Positions 45,482 through 54,360 of a stretch of 64,000 nucleotides of DNA are shown here, piece by piece. The DNA is from UBA3222 sp002363035 (GTDB taxonomy: Bacteria; Verrucomicrobiota; Verrucomicrobiia; Opitutales; UBA9783): NCBI GenBank assembly GCA_946646575.1, contig CAMPCR010000002.1, positions 1 to 64,000 of the forward strand. The letters run 5' to 3'. The notes beneath the pieces were generated by a model that searched no databases, was not told the DNA's origin, and saw only the letters and a list, made by a program, of their open reading frames with translations. The number at the start of each line of letters is the position of its first letter. The stretch's first letter is position 1. The translations under genes were made by a program, and so were the position numbers.

Positions 45482-45539
45482 AAAGGTTTTAGACGATTTA
45501 CGGAAGTGTTGTTCGATAGCATCGTGTACCGAAAAGGCA

Positions 45540-45568
45540 TTGCGGTATTCCCGTAAAATGCTTACAAT
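45540..45568 (+). promoter_or_regulatory. sigma70-like promoter of ldhA
   Basis: TTGCGG (45540-45545) and TACAAT (45563-45568) with a 17 nt spacer, 6 nt before the ATG, so +1 is expected at or near the start codon. Confidence 0.6.
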
Positions 45569-45574
45569 AAAACC

Positions 45575-46594
45575 ATGTCCGACACGCATCAGTCCTTACT
45601 CTTTTTCAGTGCTCAGCCGTATGACGAGCAATTTTTTAAGTGCGTGAACGAAGCGCAAAACTTCGGGTTCGATTTAAAATTTCTCAATGCTCCACTGAAC
45701 GAACAGACGGCGTCTTTGGCGAAGGGTTATGAAAGTATTTGCGTGTTTGTCAATGATACGGTGAATGCGACGGTGATTGAACAACTGTACGAAGGCGGAA
45801 CGCGGCTGGTGGCGTTGCGTTGCGCAGGGTTCAATAACGTCGATTTAAAGGCAGCAAGGGATAAACTGCATGTCGTGCGGGTGCAGGCGTATTCGCCGCA
45901 TGCGATTGCCGAATACGCGCTTGGTCTGATGCTGACCGTCAACAGAGGTTTTTGCAGAGCTTACAACCGTACCCGCGGCGCCAATTTCTCCCTGAACGGT
46001 CTGCTTGGCTTTGACATGCACGGCAAAACCGTCGGCATCGTCGGAACGGGAAAAATCGCGCGCGTCCTCATCAAATTGTTGCAGGGGTTTGAGATGAAGC
46101 TTTTGGCGTATGACATTTATCCCGACGAAGCGTTTGCCAAACAATACAACGTGCAATATACGGATTTGCAAACGCTTTACCGTCAATCGGACATTATCAC
46201 ACTCCATTGCCCGCTGACGAAGGACAATGTTCACATGATCGATCGCAAAGCCGTCGACGAAATGAAGAAAGGCGTGATTTTAATCAATACCGGGCGCGGT
46301 GCGCTCATTGACGCCAAAGCACTCATTTACGGATTAAAGAAGCGCATCATCGGTGCAGCGGCACTGGATGTGTACGAAAACGAAAGTTCTTACTTTTACC
46401 GCGACCACAGCGACGACATCATGGAAGACGGCGTTTTGGCGCGCCTGATGACGTTCCCGAACGTTTTCGTCAGTTCGCATCAGGCATTTTTTACAAAAGA
46501 AGCTCTCACCAATATCGCGCAAACGACGTTGGAGAACGTTCAGGCATACTTCAACCGCGAACCGTTGGTCAATGAAGTGAAGGAACAGGCATGA
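45575..46594 (+). CDS. ldhA: D-lactate dehydrogenase (D-2-hydroxyacid dehydrogenase family)
   Basis: Reduces pyruvate to D-lactate with NADH, regenerating NAD for glycolysis. The 339-residue product has the NAD-binding GIVGTGKIARVLIKLLQGF near 148 and the catalytic triad: Arg in INTGRGALID, Glu in YENESSYF, His in SSHQAFFTKEA. The YENESSYFYRDHSDD stretch is typical of the fermentative LdhA branch. Length normal. Lactate is the likely end product. Confidence 0.93.
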   Translation: MSDTHQSLLFFSAQPYDEQFFKCVNEAQNFGFDLKFLNAPLNEQTASLAKGYESICVFVNDTVNATVIEQLYEGGTRLVALRCAGFNNVDLKAARDKLHVVRVQAYSPHAIAEYALGLMLTVNRGFCRAYNRTRGANFSLNGLLGFDMHGKTVGIVGTGKIARVLIKLLQGFEMKLLAYDIYPDEAFAKQYNVQYTDLQTLYRQSDIITLHCPLTKDNVHMIDRKAVDEMKKGVILINTGRGALIDAKALIYGLKKRIIGAAALDVYENESSYFYRDHSDDIMEDGVLARLMTFPNVFVSSHQAFFTKEALTNIAQTTLENVQAYFNREPLVNEVKEQA

Positions 46595-46727
46595 AACGGG
46601 CGCGACGGAAACGGATACGGTTTAGGTCGAAAACGCATTTCGATTGCATGAATCTTATCGTCTTTTTGATGAAAAAAGCTTGCCTGATGGTTTGGAGGTT
46701 ATTTAGCATGGGACTGTTTCTATTTGT

Positions 46728-46814
46728 GCCCGGATGGCGGAATCGGCAGACGCGTCAGACTCAAAATCTGATTCCTGCAAGGGAGTGAGGGTTCGACCCC
46801 CTCTCCGGGTACCA
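46728..46814 (+). tRNA. tRNA-Leu (CAA)
   Basis: The acceptor GCCCGGA (46728-46734) pairs with 46804-46810, including a terminal G-T, discriminator A at 46811 and encoded CCA at 46812-46814. The anticodon stem TCAGA/TCTGA holds loop CTCAAAA with anticodon CAA. A long variable arm marks it as class II. Confidence 0.95.
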
Positions 46815-46972
46815 GGGGGGCGGGTTGTGATCCTTGGTTGGTTTTAAAATTTGGTGACCGGGCGGGTGCTCATTCCGATGAACGGTAGTTTGTGGGTGCG
46901 GTTTTTTTGTTGAATGCTGTTCGATACCCGTTGGCGCTTGGTTTTTCGGAGTAAGAACGGTTTGTATTTTAA

Positions 46973-48319
46973 TCAAAACTTGTTGAGAGTTTCATTCCGT
47001 TGATCCAATTGTTCTTGGATCTTTGAGTTGTGTGTAATACCTCTGTTACCGCTCGCATCCGTTTGAAACTTGTTCGTTGTATTCCAGTTGTTTTTTGATG
47101 CGTCAAAAGGCTTTTTCGGCATGTCTTGGTTGTTGTTGTCGACCGTTTTGCTGTATGCCTTTTTTCTCTCCCATACGGACGGTTTCTGCTCTTCTTCCGT
47201 TTTTTCGGTTTCTTTGAAAGTAATTCGTTTTCTTTTTCCGATTTTTTGAACGGACGGCTTTCCCGGTTTCGAGGGGGATGGGTTCGGGGGTGTTTCCTCT
47301 TCCGGAATCGGATCCAATGAAGGAGGTTTGTGAGCAACGGTACTTCTCTTTTGATCGAATTGAGACGGCGCCGTGTTGCCTTGCCCCTTTGGTTGTTGAG
47401 GCACTTTTTTGGCTTTTCCGTGCCCTGGCGGTTCAAGGTTCGGCGACGGAGAAGCATCCGTTTTCGGGTTGCGTTTTATATCGGGTTCCTTCGCAACTTT
47501 TTCGAAGGTACTCTTAAAAGCTGACCGAATGGTTTCAAACGACGCTTGCCGTTCCCCGTGAGCCGGCGGTTGCGGAATGTTCGTTGCATTTTGCGGTTGC
47601 ATACCGACGGGTTTCTCCGCGATCGTTGGCGCGGAAGCATCCGGATCGGGAACGTTGCGGATGTTCGGAATATCCGTTGCCCCTGCGCGGGATAGAAGTT
47701 TCATGATTTCCAGCGACAGTTGATGCGTTTCCGTTGCAAGCTTTGCCAAATTCTTTGCTGCTTGCATCAGGTGTAATCGACAACCGACATCTGTGGTTTT
47801 CTTAAGTTTGGCTTGCAGTTCGTCAATACGTGTTTCGCACATATCGATGACTTCTCCGTTTTCGGCAATCTTATTTTTGAGTATCAGTGTTTCCGTTGTT
47901 CCCAATCGCTTTCCGTTTTCTTTCAGGTGAGATTGCAAGACTTGTAATTGCGCTTCCGTTTCCGCATGTTCGACCTTGAAGCAATGCAACAGCCTTTCCG
48001 TTTCCAATTTAATCGCTTTGGCGTTTTTGCGGGCGGCTTGAATTTCCGGCGAATCGCAAAGGTTCAGGAGAGATCCGATCCTTTGGAAAAATTTTGCGCA
48101 TTTATCCAGGAAGCGGTCGAGTCGGGATTCAACGGAGCGATTTTTTACGCCGGCGGTTGCGTCCGACAGCAGCGTACCGACGCTGTCCGTTCCGCTTTTA
48201 CCCATCGCTCCGAGCTTGGTGCACGGTTGTTCGGAACCGGAAATTTTGTTGGTATTTTGCGTTTGTTCAATGCCTGCGGACGACGGATCGACGGTCGTAA
48301 GTTGAAGTTCAAGGGGCAT
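46973..48319 (-). CDS. coiled-coil and Pro-rich effector-like protein
   Basis: A 448-residue orphan without signal peptide. A polar N-terminus (MPLELQLTTVDPSSAGIEQT), a short amphipathic stretch RLDRFLDKCAKFFQRIGSLLN near 65-86, a coiled coil at about 95-215, then a long disordered Pro/Lys-rich region (EETPPNPSPSKPGKPS) and a Asn/Gln-rich tail. The layout, with a polar head, one hydrophobic patch and coiled coil, repeats that of the genes at 36812 and 26644. No enzyme motif is visible. It lies next to tRNA-Leu. Confidence 0.68.
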   Translation of the reverse strand: MPLELQLTTVDPSSAGIEQTQNTNKISGSEQPCTKLGAMGKSGTDSVGTLLSDATAGVKNRSVESRLDRFLDKCAKFFQRIGSLLNLCDSPEIQAARKNAKAIKLETERLLHCFKVEHAETEAQLQVLQSHLKENGKRLGTTETLILKNKIAENGEVIDMCETRIDELQAKLKKTTDVGCRLHLMQAAKNLAKLATETHQLSLEIMKLLSRAGATDIPNIRNVPDPDASAPTIAEKPVGMQPQNATNIPQPPAHGERQASFETIRSAFKSTFEKVAKEPDIKRNPKTDASPSPNLEPPGHGKAKKVPQQPKGQGNTAPSQFDQKRSTVAHKPPSLDPIPEEETPPNPSPSKPGKPSVQKIGKRKRITFKETEKTEEEQKPSVWERKKAYSKTVDNNNQDMPKKPFDASKNNWNTTNKFQTDASGNRGITHNSKIQEQLDQRNETLNKF

Positions 48320-48331
48320 GGCGGATGATTA

Positions 48332-48380
48332 GACTTTCGCGCCGCCCATAGTGGCGGCGCATCAGTTTAAAATGAAAGTC
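48332..48380. repeat. nested inverted repeat upstream of the effector-like gene
   Basis: GACTTTC (48332-48338) and GAAAGTC (48374-48380) enclose a perfect 8-bp GC stem, GCGCCGCC (48339-48346) and GGCGGCGC (48353-48360), with a 6-nt loop. There is no T tract, so it is not a clear terminator; it might be an operator or an RNA element in the leader of the gene at 48319. Confidence 0.6.
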
Positions 48381-48480
48381 TTTTGGTTAAGGGGTTGGCG
48401 ACCATGGCGGAAGGCGTTGGGCAGGTAAGAATTTAAATTGCTTTTTGGGTTACGAACCAAGGAAGTTATTTATTTCAATT

Positions 48481-49227
48481 TTACGTTTTGTTCCCGAAGT
48501 TTTCTACCTTTTCCCCCAAACTTTTTATTCCCTTCCCGATCGATTGGATCCATTGCTTGGTGTTTTCGCTAATCTTGTTGGATGCTCCTTCTATTTTTTG
48601 CAAGGCGCTTTTGAAGATGGCTTCCATGTCTCCTTTTATTTCGTCCACATTTAATTTCATTTTTTGCGGCGTTGAGATAGGAAGACGGTCGATGATCTCG
48701 TTAATATAAATTACGCCTGCCGCCAGTACTTCTTTGCCCATTTTTCCGCGATTATACGTATCCAGTTCTTCCATAATATCGCTCCTCAGCTTAGAAAGAT
48801 TTTGCGCCATCTTGTCACAATATGTTTGTGCATTTTCAGGTATTTTTTTTAAACTCTCGCTTACGCTCGAGGTTGTAAGGTCGTACAGTAACTGCTCCAG
48901 CGGTACCGTGATATCGAAAGCCGGTGCCGAAGTTGAGTACATGGCAACTCTGAAATTGTGACAAATATCCGCAATCTTTTGCCCTAGTGTCCTGAAAAAA
49001 TCTCCGAAACTTGAAGTCTTGATCTCTGTTGGTTTCTTGTAGTTTAAATTTCGCAACGTAGAAAGCGCATTTTGCGAACTTCGATATTTCAGATCTTTTT
49101 TGAAGTTCGTGAAAGTTTCCTCAACGGAATACTTTCCATCGTTACCGACGAGCTCGTCTAAGCCTTTTAATGATTTTGTTGGTTCTGCTATGATTCTGCT
49201 GATGCTGTTGTTGTTCTCGATGGACAT
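48481..49227 (-). CDS. helical effector-like protein
   Basis: A 248-residue orphan from ATG 49227 (MSIENNNSISRIIAEPTKSL); an in-frame ATG at 49299 would add 24 residues. No signal peptide. Mostly helical with an amphipathic patch (SFGDFFRTLGQKIADICHNF, about 70-90) and a C-terminal helix ending QWIQSIGKGIKSLGEKVENFG. Same strand and style as the other minus-strand orphans and preceded by the shared box. Function unknown; a secreted or translocated protein is possible. Confidence 0.65.
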   Translation of the reverse strand: MSIENNNSISRIIAEPTKSLKGLDELVGNDGKYSVEETFTNFKKDLKYRSSQNALSTLRNLNYKKPTEIKTSSFGDFFRTLGQKIADICHNFRVAMYSTSAPAFDITVPLEQLLYDLTTSSVSESLKKIPENAQTYCDKMAQNLSKLRSDIMEELDTYNRGKMGKEVLAAGVIYINEIIDRLPISTPQKMKLNVDEIKGDMEAIFKSALQKIEGASNKISENTKQWIQSIGKGIKSLGEKVENFGNKT

Positions 49228-49314
49228 GATGTTTTTTGTTACCTGACTTATCCGAATATCATCTCTCAAACGGAACCGTTCCGTTATCTGCCGTGACATT
49301 CGACGTTACTTCGT

Positions 49315-49347
49315 ATATCGGTCGGATTTAAAAATTTTATCAAAAAA
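49315..49347 (-). promoter_or_regulatory. shared effector-type upstream box, copy 4
   Basis: Minus strand TTTTTTGATAAAA (49347-49335), then TTTTTAAATCCGA and CCGATAT ending at 49315. It is the closest match to copy 1, upstream of the small gene near frr. Confidence 0.45.
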
Positions 49348-49439
49348 TTTAATTATTTTTTTTGCGCCAAAAACAAGCGATGTTTTTCATGAAAATCATT
49401 GCGGCGGCGGTGTGCTTTTGTTTCTCTGAGAGTAAGACG

Positions 49440-49940
49440 ATGGCGAAGATTGATTTGGAGGTCGTAAAGCGCATTTTGAAGCGCGCGGATTTGGAAAGCT
49501 CCGTCATGAGCGAGATTTTGGGCGAGCTGCAATCGGCGGTGGCGGATGCGGCATCGGAAGCTGATGGGCCGAAGGTTGCCCCCGAAAAGAAGCAATTTAT
49601 TATCGTCGTCGCCGACAACGAGGGTTTATTGACGGACAAAGAAATGGTCGGTTGGGTGTTGCAGTTGCCGGAGGAAGACGACATGACGTCAGTGTCGGAA
49701 AAGTTACTCAAAACCGCCAAGTCATTTAATTTAAGCAAAAAAGGGCGAAAGCATCCGGTGGAGACGCTCGGCGAGCTTTGTGAATACGTGCCGGCGCGCA
49801 TTTTTAAAGAGCAAAAGTTGTCGTTAAAGACGAAAGTCCCTGTTTTGGTTGTGCCGATGGCGAACGCGTTGGAATTGGATACAACGCCGCAACCGTCGTC
49901 TCGGAAAGCTTTCAAGGATGATGATGCGGAGGTGTTTTGA
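49440..49940 (+). CDS. hypothetical cytosolic protein upstream of the peroxiredoxin
   Basis: A 166-residue protein I do not recognise. ATG 49440 (MAKIDLEVVKRILKRADLES) is preferred; the frame is open from 49362, but that adds a hydrophobic stretch unlike the rest. The N-terminal 40 residues are helical, residues 50-130 look alpha/beta (KKQFIIVVADNEG, KVPVLVVPMANALEL), and the tail is acidic. It ends 42 bp before the peroxiredoxin gene and may be co-transcribed with it. Codon use is like that of the housekeeping genes. Confidence 0.75.
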   Translation: MAKIDLEVVKRILKRADLESSVMSEILGELQSAVADAASEADGPKVAPEKKQFIIVVADNEGLLTDKEMVGWVLQLPEEDDMTSVSEKLLKTAKSFNLSKKGRKHPVETLGELCEYVPARIFKEQKLSLKTKVPVLVVPMANALELDTTPQPSSRKAFKDDDAEVF

Positions 49941-49982
49941 GAAGACCTGCCTTTGAGATTGATTTTTTAAAACATAAACATC

Positions 49983-50741
49983 ATGGAAGAAGTAAAGTGC
50001 GAAAAAAACAAAACCTGCGGTTGCGGCGACAACTGCGAGTGTAATTGTTGCGACTGCGGCTGTTGCTGCGAGATGAATGCGCCGACGTCGCTGGTCGGTC
50101 GGAAAGCGCCGTGTTTTACGGCTCCCGCCGTGTTGGAAGGGACGGAGATTGTTGAGAATTTCTCCCTGTCGAAGTACCTGGGGCGGAAGTACGTTGTACT
50201 CTTTTTCTACCCGAAAGATTTTACCTTTGTTTGTCCGACCGAACTGCACGCGTTCCAGGATGCCCTGCCGGAGTTCGACAAACGCAACACACACGTGGTT
50301 GCCTGTTCGACCGATACCGTCGAAAGTCACTATGCGTGGCTGCAACAGCCGAAAGCGCAGGGCGGCGTGAAGGGTATTGTTTTCCCGATGGTTTCGGACA
50401 CCAATAAAACCATCGCGGCGCGTTACGGCGTGCTCTCGGGAACGTATTACATCGAAGACGGAGCATTGAAGACCTGTCATTTCGACGCCGACGGCGAGTG
50501 TCAAGAAGGCGGTACGTTGGTGGCGTATCGCGGGCTGTTTTTGATCGATAAAAAGGGTATCGTCCAACACCAGGTGGTCAACAATATGCCCCTGGGGCGT
50601 TCGGTACAGGAGACGTTGCGCATGATCGACGCCCTGCAACATTTCGAGCAGTACGGCGAGGTTTGTCCGATCGATTGGCACAAGGGCAGTGCCGGCATGA
50701 AGCCCGATGCAGACGGTTTGAAGGGATACTTTTCGAAGTAA
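49983..50741 (+). CDS. 2-Cys peroxiredoxin with Cys-rich N-terminal extension
   Basis: Reduces hydrogen peroxide and organic peroxides. The 252-residue protein has the peroxidatic Cys in FYPKDFTFVCPTEL and the resolving Cys in GEVCPIDWHKG, followed by a C-terminal FSK, as in the AhpC/Prx1 type. Unusual is the first 32-residue part, which holds 11 Cys in CxC and CC pairs, much like a metallothionein; it ends at about residue 30, where the normal peroxiredoxin N-terminus begins (LVGRKAPCFTAPAV). The extension could bind metal or act in thiol exchange. No reductase partner lies next to it. Confidence 0.92.
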   Translation: MEEVKCEKNKTCGCGDNCECNCCDCGCCCEMNAPTSLVGRKAPCFTAPAVLEGTEIVENFSLSKYLGRKYVVLFFYPKDFTFVCPTELHAFQDALPEFDKRNTHVVACSTDTVESHYAWLQQPKAQGGVKGIVFPMVSDTNKTIAARYGVLSGTYYIEDGALKTCHFDADGECQEGGTLVAYRGLFLIDKKGIVQHQVVNNMPLGRSVQETLRMIDALQHFEQYGEVCPIDWHKGSAGMKPDADGLKGYFSK

Positions 50742-51016
50742 GCCTCGTTGCGAAGGTCGTCGAAGGGCATTGATAAGATAATGCGCTTCGACGATTTATT
50801 TAGGCAGGTGGGTAGTGTTTTTGTCGTTTTGCCTCGTATTGTACGGGTGATGGTTGGAGTGTGCGCCTCCGCTCGTTTGTGTAACCTGGCCGCGGGTGAT
50901 TGTTGGTGTATTGTAGCGAAGCGGGTTCGTTAAAAAAACGGCGCGGTTTTATGAATTGCACGGGGCTTTTTTACGTTTGAACACAGCCGTGTGGGATGAG
51001 AAAGTAAAATCATCTC

Positions 51017-53425
51017 ATGGCGTTTCCTCCTTCACCTCTTTCGGATGCGGAAGCGCGGCGGCGGTTTCGGGTTGAGATTGACAGGGATTTTTCGGTCACG
51101 GCTCCGGCGGGCGTCGGGAAAACGCACGCGCTGGTCGAGCGCATTGCGACCCTGGCGGAACGACAAACGCAGCGTTTGACGGGATTGGTGGTTATTACTT
51201 ATACCAAAAAAGCCGCGAATTCCCTCAAACAGCGCGTGTATGAACGTTTGGAATACAGCGGTGATGGCGTTTGCACGCTGTTAAAACAAAGTTTTTTCGG
51301 GACCATCCACTCCTTTTGTTGGCAACTGATCCAAAAATTCGAAGAAACGCCCTATGAATTGTTAAAAGACGATACCGAGGTAAGGGAACGGTTTTTGGGT
51401 TCTTTAAATTTGGAAGAACCCGATTTTGCGCGTTTTCAAAATTTGTTTCGTTTTTTGGATGTCGATGAACTCTTGGATGTCGCAAAGGGCGATGGGTCGG
51501 CAACCGATGATACGGACGACATAACGAACGAAGGCGTCTGCACCGTCGATCCGTCGGAAATTTTCAATTTTCAACCGAAACGAAAAGATCCGCGGGTACT
51601 TAAAAATATCGAGGCGACGAAGCGATCGCTTCGGCAATGGTTATCCGTTTATCAAAACACGCAACGGCCGTTGGAGTTGCCTGTGTGCGAAAAAGGCGGG
51701 GAAGGTTTTGTAGATGTTTTTTACGAAACCTTTCGCCCGTTTTATCGGCAATTACATGCGGAAGCAACGGCGTGCGGTCGGTTGTTGCACCAGCGTTATG
51801 CCGAATTTCGGTGCGAACACGGTTATCTGACGTATGATGATTGCATTGTGTTTGCGCAACGTATTTTGGGAACCGATGAGGCAAAAGCGTTCTATCAAAA
51901 GAAACCGCTGTATATTCTCTTGGACGAAGCACAGGACACCGATCGCGCGCAGTTTTGCTTTTTGCAAACGTTGATTTCGCTCCATCCGAACAGCCGCTTT
52001 TCAATGGTCGGCGATCCGCAACAATCCATTTACGGTGCTCGGGCGGATGTTCGGGATTATGCGGAGCTTCATCAATCTCTGGTGCGGTCGAAGCGTTGTG
52101 AAGAATTGGTTTTTTCGGAAACCTTTCGTTGTCCGCCGAAAGTTGTGTCTGCTCTGAATGCACGTTTCCCGAAGATTTTTAACGATCCGAAGCAAGTCAG
52201 GTACGTTCCTTTGCATTCGTCCGTCGGGCATGATGGTTGCGTGAAGGAAATTACGGTTCCGTATGAAAGCGAAGAGGAGAAAATTGCCAAGGAAGATGCG
52301 GTTGCGCTTGAAGCGCGTGTACTGTCGAATTTTTTAACCGTCTATTTACAAGAACATCCGCGCGATTTGTGCGATATTTGTATTTTGTCGCCGCGCAATG
52401 ACTGGTTGCGTGAGTTGAAGGTTCCCCTGGAAGCACTCGGTTGGAAACTGCAACTGCATTCGGAGCAGGCGACGGGACGCGACAATGCGCTGTTTTGCAA
52501 CGCCCTTGCCGCGATCCACTGCATCAATTTCCCGCAGGATACGTTCGAAGAAGCGGGCTTGCTCCGTGAAACCTTCGGCTGTTCCGATGAAGCTCTCGCG
52601 TATGTGTTTAATTCCGATCGGGTGCGTCGGACAAACGATGCGGAGCCGTTAAAAGACGATTGTTCGGAAGAGTGCGGGCAGGGCGCGTCGGCGACGGACG
52701 ACCTTTGCGGCGAGCAACTGGCACATACTTCGGAACGACAGGTAAGCTTTGCGATGCCGACGGATGCGCGTTGCGAAACCCCGTCACGGCATGTCTTACA
52801 CCTTCCCATGAATGTTCACGTAACGGACGATATCAAAGCAACCCAAGACGTACGGCGGCGGTGGCGACAGACGTTGGAAGAAATTTCGGAGCAGTCACTG
52901 TGTGTCGGAACGGTGCGGTTGATTGAATTTTTTAAGGCTTTCGTTTCGCTGATGCCGACGGATGCGTATTTTGAGGAAATTTTACTTGAAGCGGCGTTTC
53001 AAACGCAACAACTCGGACAGTCTTGGTTGTCGTTGGAACGGCGTTTGCGGGCGCATTTAAACGAGGAAGCCGAAACGGAGGAGGAAATTCAATCGGATGC
53101 ATTGCAGGGATTTTCGTGCCACAAAGCGAAGGGGTTGGAATGGAAGACAGTGATTATGCCGTTTTTTGACCGTTCCGTCCGTTATCAAACGCCGCATTAT
53201 CCCTGTGCGTATCGCGGTCAAATGTTGTGGAATAAAAAAGATACCGAAGCTTCGGAAATTGATTCCGATCGCCGACGCGAACTGCAACGCTTGTTGTACG
53301 TTGCCTGCACGCGCACAAAGGAGGATTTGTTTTTTATGCGCGATGATGCCTTTTGGAAGTCGGAGACAACATGTCTGTCATGGGGTGAGCTGTATGGTGC
53401 GGCAGAGGAGAGGTGCTCAGTTTAA
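51017..53425 (+). CDS. UvrD/RecB-family superfamily 1 DNA helicase
   Basis: An 802-residue ATP-driven helicase. Motif I APAGVGKTHALVERIA (about 28-43), Ia VVITYTKKAANSLKQRV, II LYILLDEAQDTDRAQ near 295, III MVGDPQQSIYGARAD, IV-like ETFRCP, V CHKAKGLEWKTVIMPF and VI LLYVACTRTKEDLFF are all present. The AxxGxGKT start and AQDTD are of the RecB/AddA branch. A C-terminal nuclease domain is lacking, so it is either a stand-alone repair helicase or a partner for a separate AddB-like nuclease. A TAAAAT lies 6 nt before the ATG, but a matching -35 is poor. Confidence 0.9.
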   Translation: MAFPPSPLSDAEARRRFRVEIDRDFSVTAPAGVGKTHALVERIATLAERQTQRLTGLVVITYTKKAANSLKQRVYERLEYSGDGVCTLLKQSFFGTIHSFCWQLIQKFEETPYELLKDDTEVRERFLGSLNLEEPDFARFQNLFRFLDVDELLDVAKGDGSATDDTDDITNEGVCTVDPSEIFNFQPKRKDPRVLKNIEATKRSLRQWLSVYQNTQRPLELPVCEKGGEGFVDVFYETFRPFYRQLHAEATACGRLLHQRYAEFRCEHGYLTYDDCIVFAQRILGTDEAKAFYQKKPLYILLDEAQDTDRAQFCFLQTLISLHPNSRFSMVGDPQQSIYGARADVRDYAELHQSLVRSKRCEELVFSETFRCPPKVVSALNARFPKIFNDPKQVRYVPLHSSVGHDGCVKEITVPYESEEEKIAKEDAVALEARVLSNFLTVYLQEHPRDLCDICILSPRNDWLRELKVPLEALGWKLQLHSEQATGRDNALFCNALAAIHCINFPQDTFEEAGLLRETFGCSDEALAYVFNSDRVRRTNDAEPLKDDCSEECGQGASATDDLCGEQLAHTSERQVSFAMPTDARCETPSRHVLHLPMNVHVTDDIKATQDVRRRWRQTLEEISEQSLCVGTVRLIEFFKAFVSLMPTDAYFEEILLEAAFQTQQLGQSWLSLERRLRAHLNEEAETEEEIQSDALQGFSCHKAKGLEWKTVIMPFFDRSVRYQTPHYPCAYRGQMLWNKKDTEASEIDSDRRRELQRLLYVACTRTKEDLFFMRDDAFWKSETTCLSWGELYGAAEERCSV

Positions 53426-53438
53426 AAGCATCCGATAT

Positions 53439-53467
53439 TTGCGTTTCGTTGTAAAATTTTTTAAATT
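53439..53467 (+). promoter_or_regulatory. sigma70-like promoter of the FliO-like gene
   Basis: TTGCGT (53439-53444) and TAAATT (53462-53467) with a 17 nt spacer, 6 nt before the ATG at 53474. Confidence 0.5.
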
Positions 53468-53473
53468 ACAGCT

Positions 53474-53815
53474 ATGGGTTACGGAAATTTTTTACAAAAG
53501 GCGGAAGCTTTTTGCGGGCAATATGGTTTAACGTTAGCGCAGGCGATGTGTATTTTGTCGGTCATCGTCGGCATTTTGTGTTTTTTGCGACGGTTTTCAT
53601 TGCGGAGAGTGCGGCTTTTTTCGTCACACAAACTGAAAATTTTGGAATCGAAATCGCTCGGTAATCGGCAATTTTTGCTGGTCATTTCCTACGAAAGCGA
53701 AAAACTTCTTCTCGGCGTTTATCCGAACGGTATGCGGTTTTTGTGCAAATTGGGTGCCGATAGAGACATTACATCGAAAACGGAGCCTCCGTGTCCGAAT
53801 GTGTCGAAACTTTGA
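53474..53815 (+). CDS. FliO-like single-pass membrane protein
   Basis: A 113-residue protein with one membrane span at about 20-38 (LAQAMCILSVIVGILCFLRRF), a basic stop-transfer, and a small cytoplasmic domain LKILESKSLGNRQFLLVISYESEKLLLGVYPNGMRFLCKL. This pattern of VxxxxxLGxxxxLxLVxxxxxxLLLGV matches FliO, a helper in assembly of the flagellar export gate. No fliP/Q/R or flagellar gene is next to it, so it may be an orphan, or serve another export apparatus. The identification is by pattern only. Confidence 0.6.
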   Translation: MGYGNFLQKAEAFCGQYGLTLAQAMCILSVIVGILCFLRRFSLRRVRLFSSHKLKILESKSLGNRQFLLVISYESEKLLLGVYPNGMRFLCKLGADRDITSKTEPPCPNVSKL

Positions 53816-54360
53816 AAGAGCTCCCCGGGATGGAATGCTGTGCCTGCTTCGTTTTTTTAAAAAGATTTCGTGAGCGGAGCACCCTCATGCTCCTGCCCTT
53901 TTAAAAGAGGTTGAAGAAACGGCGGTTGCAGAAGAGTTGTTCTTTTAAGAGCGACGGATGGAACGGTTTTTTTGTTGAAACTCAACGACTTCCGCAGGCA
54001 GAAAGGGAGTTATTTCCAGTGGAGCTTTTTTGTCGTTACGGTCGCATGATTTTATACGGACGGAGGCGGTTGTTTCATTGCTTTCAAATACAGGAGATTG
54101 CAGGGGCACCCTTTAAAAGGAGTAGGGCGGAACGGAGTTTTCTTTCTTTCTCTTTCTCTCTTTCTCCAACGTACACCCGCACACAACCGAACAACGCTCA
54201 CGGGTAGGCACTTCTTCCTATCAGAGTACTTTTTTGTATTTCTTCATATATTTTTATACCTACGCAGGCGGTTGCCCATGGCTCTTAAACAAAAATTTTA
54301 AAAAAAACACAAAATTTTAAAAAATTTGTAACTTTTGATCCGTCTTATTATAATAGAGTC
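53816..54360. other. long intergenic region before class I aldolase
   Basis: 545 bases. Open frames are short and not protein-like. It holds pyrimidine runs (about 54140-54165), an AT-rich tract (54280-54330) and the aldolase promoter at the end. A small RNA cannot be excluded. Confidence 0.4.
54326..54354 (+). promoter_or_regulatory. strong sigma70-like promoter of fba
   Basis: TTGTAA (54326-54331) and perfect TATAAT (54349-54354) with a 17 nt spacer and an AT-rich upstream region. The ATG at 54361 is exactly at the expected +1. Confidence 0.75.

Noticed and set aside
34923..49227. Calling the coiled-coil orphans type III secretion effectors outright
   Set aside because: No secretion-system gene, chaperone or known effector domain is present in the window; kept only as an inference.
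29046..54265. Short string TACGCAGGC recurring in several places
   Set aside because: Only a few copies, some inside genes, with no shared flanks or spacing; not distinguishable from chance by eye.
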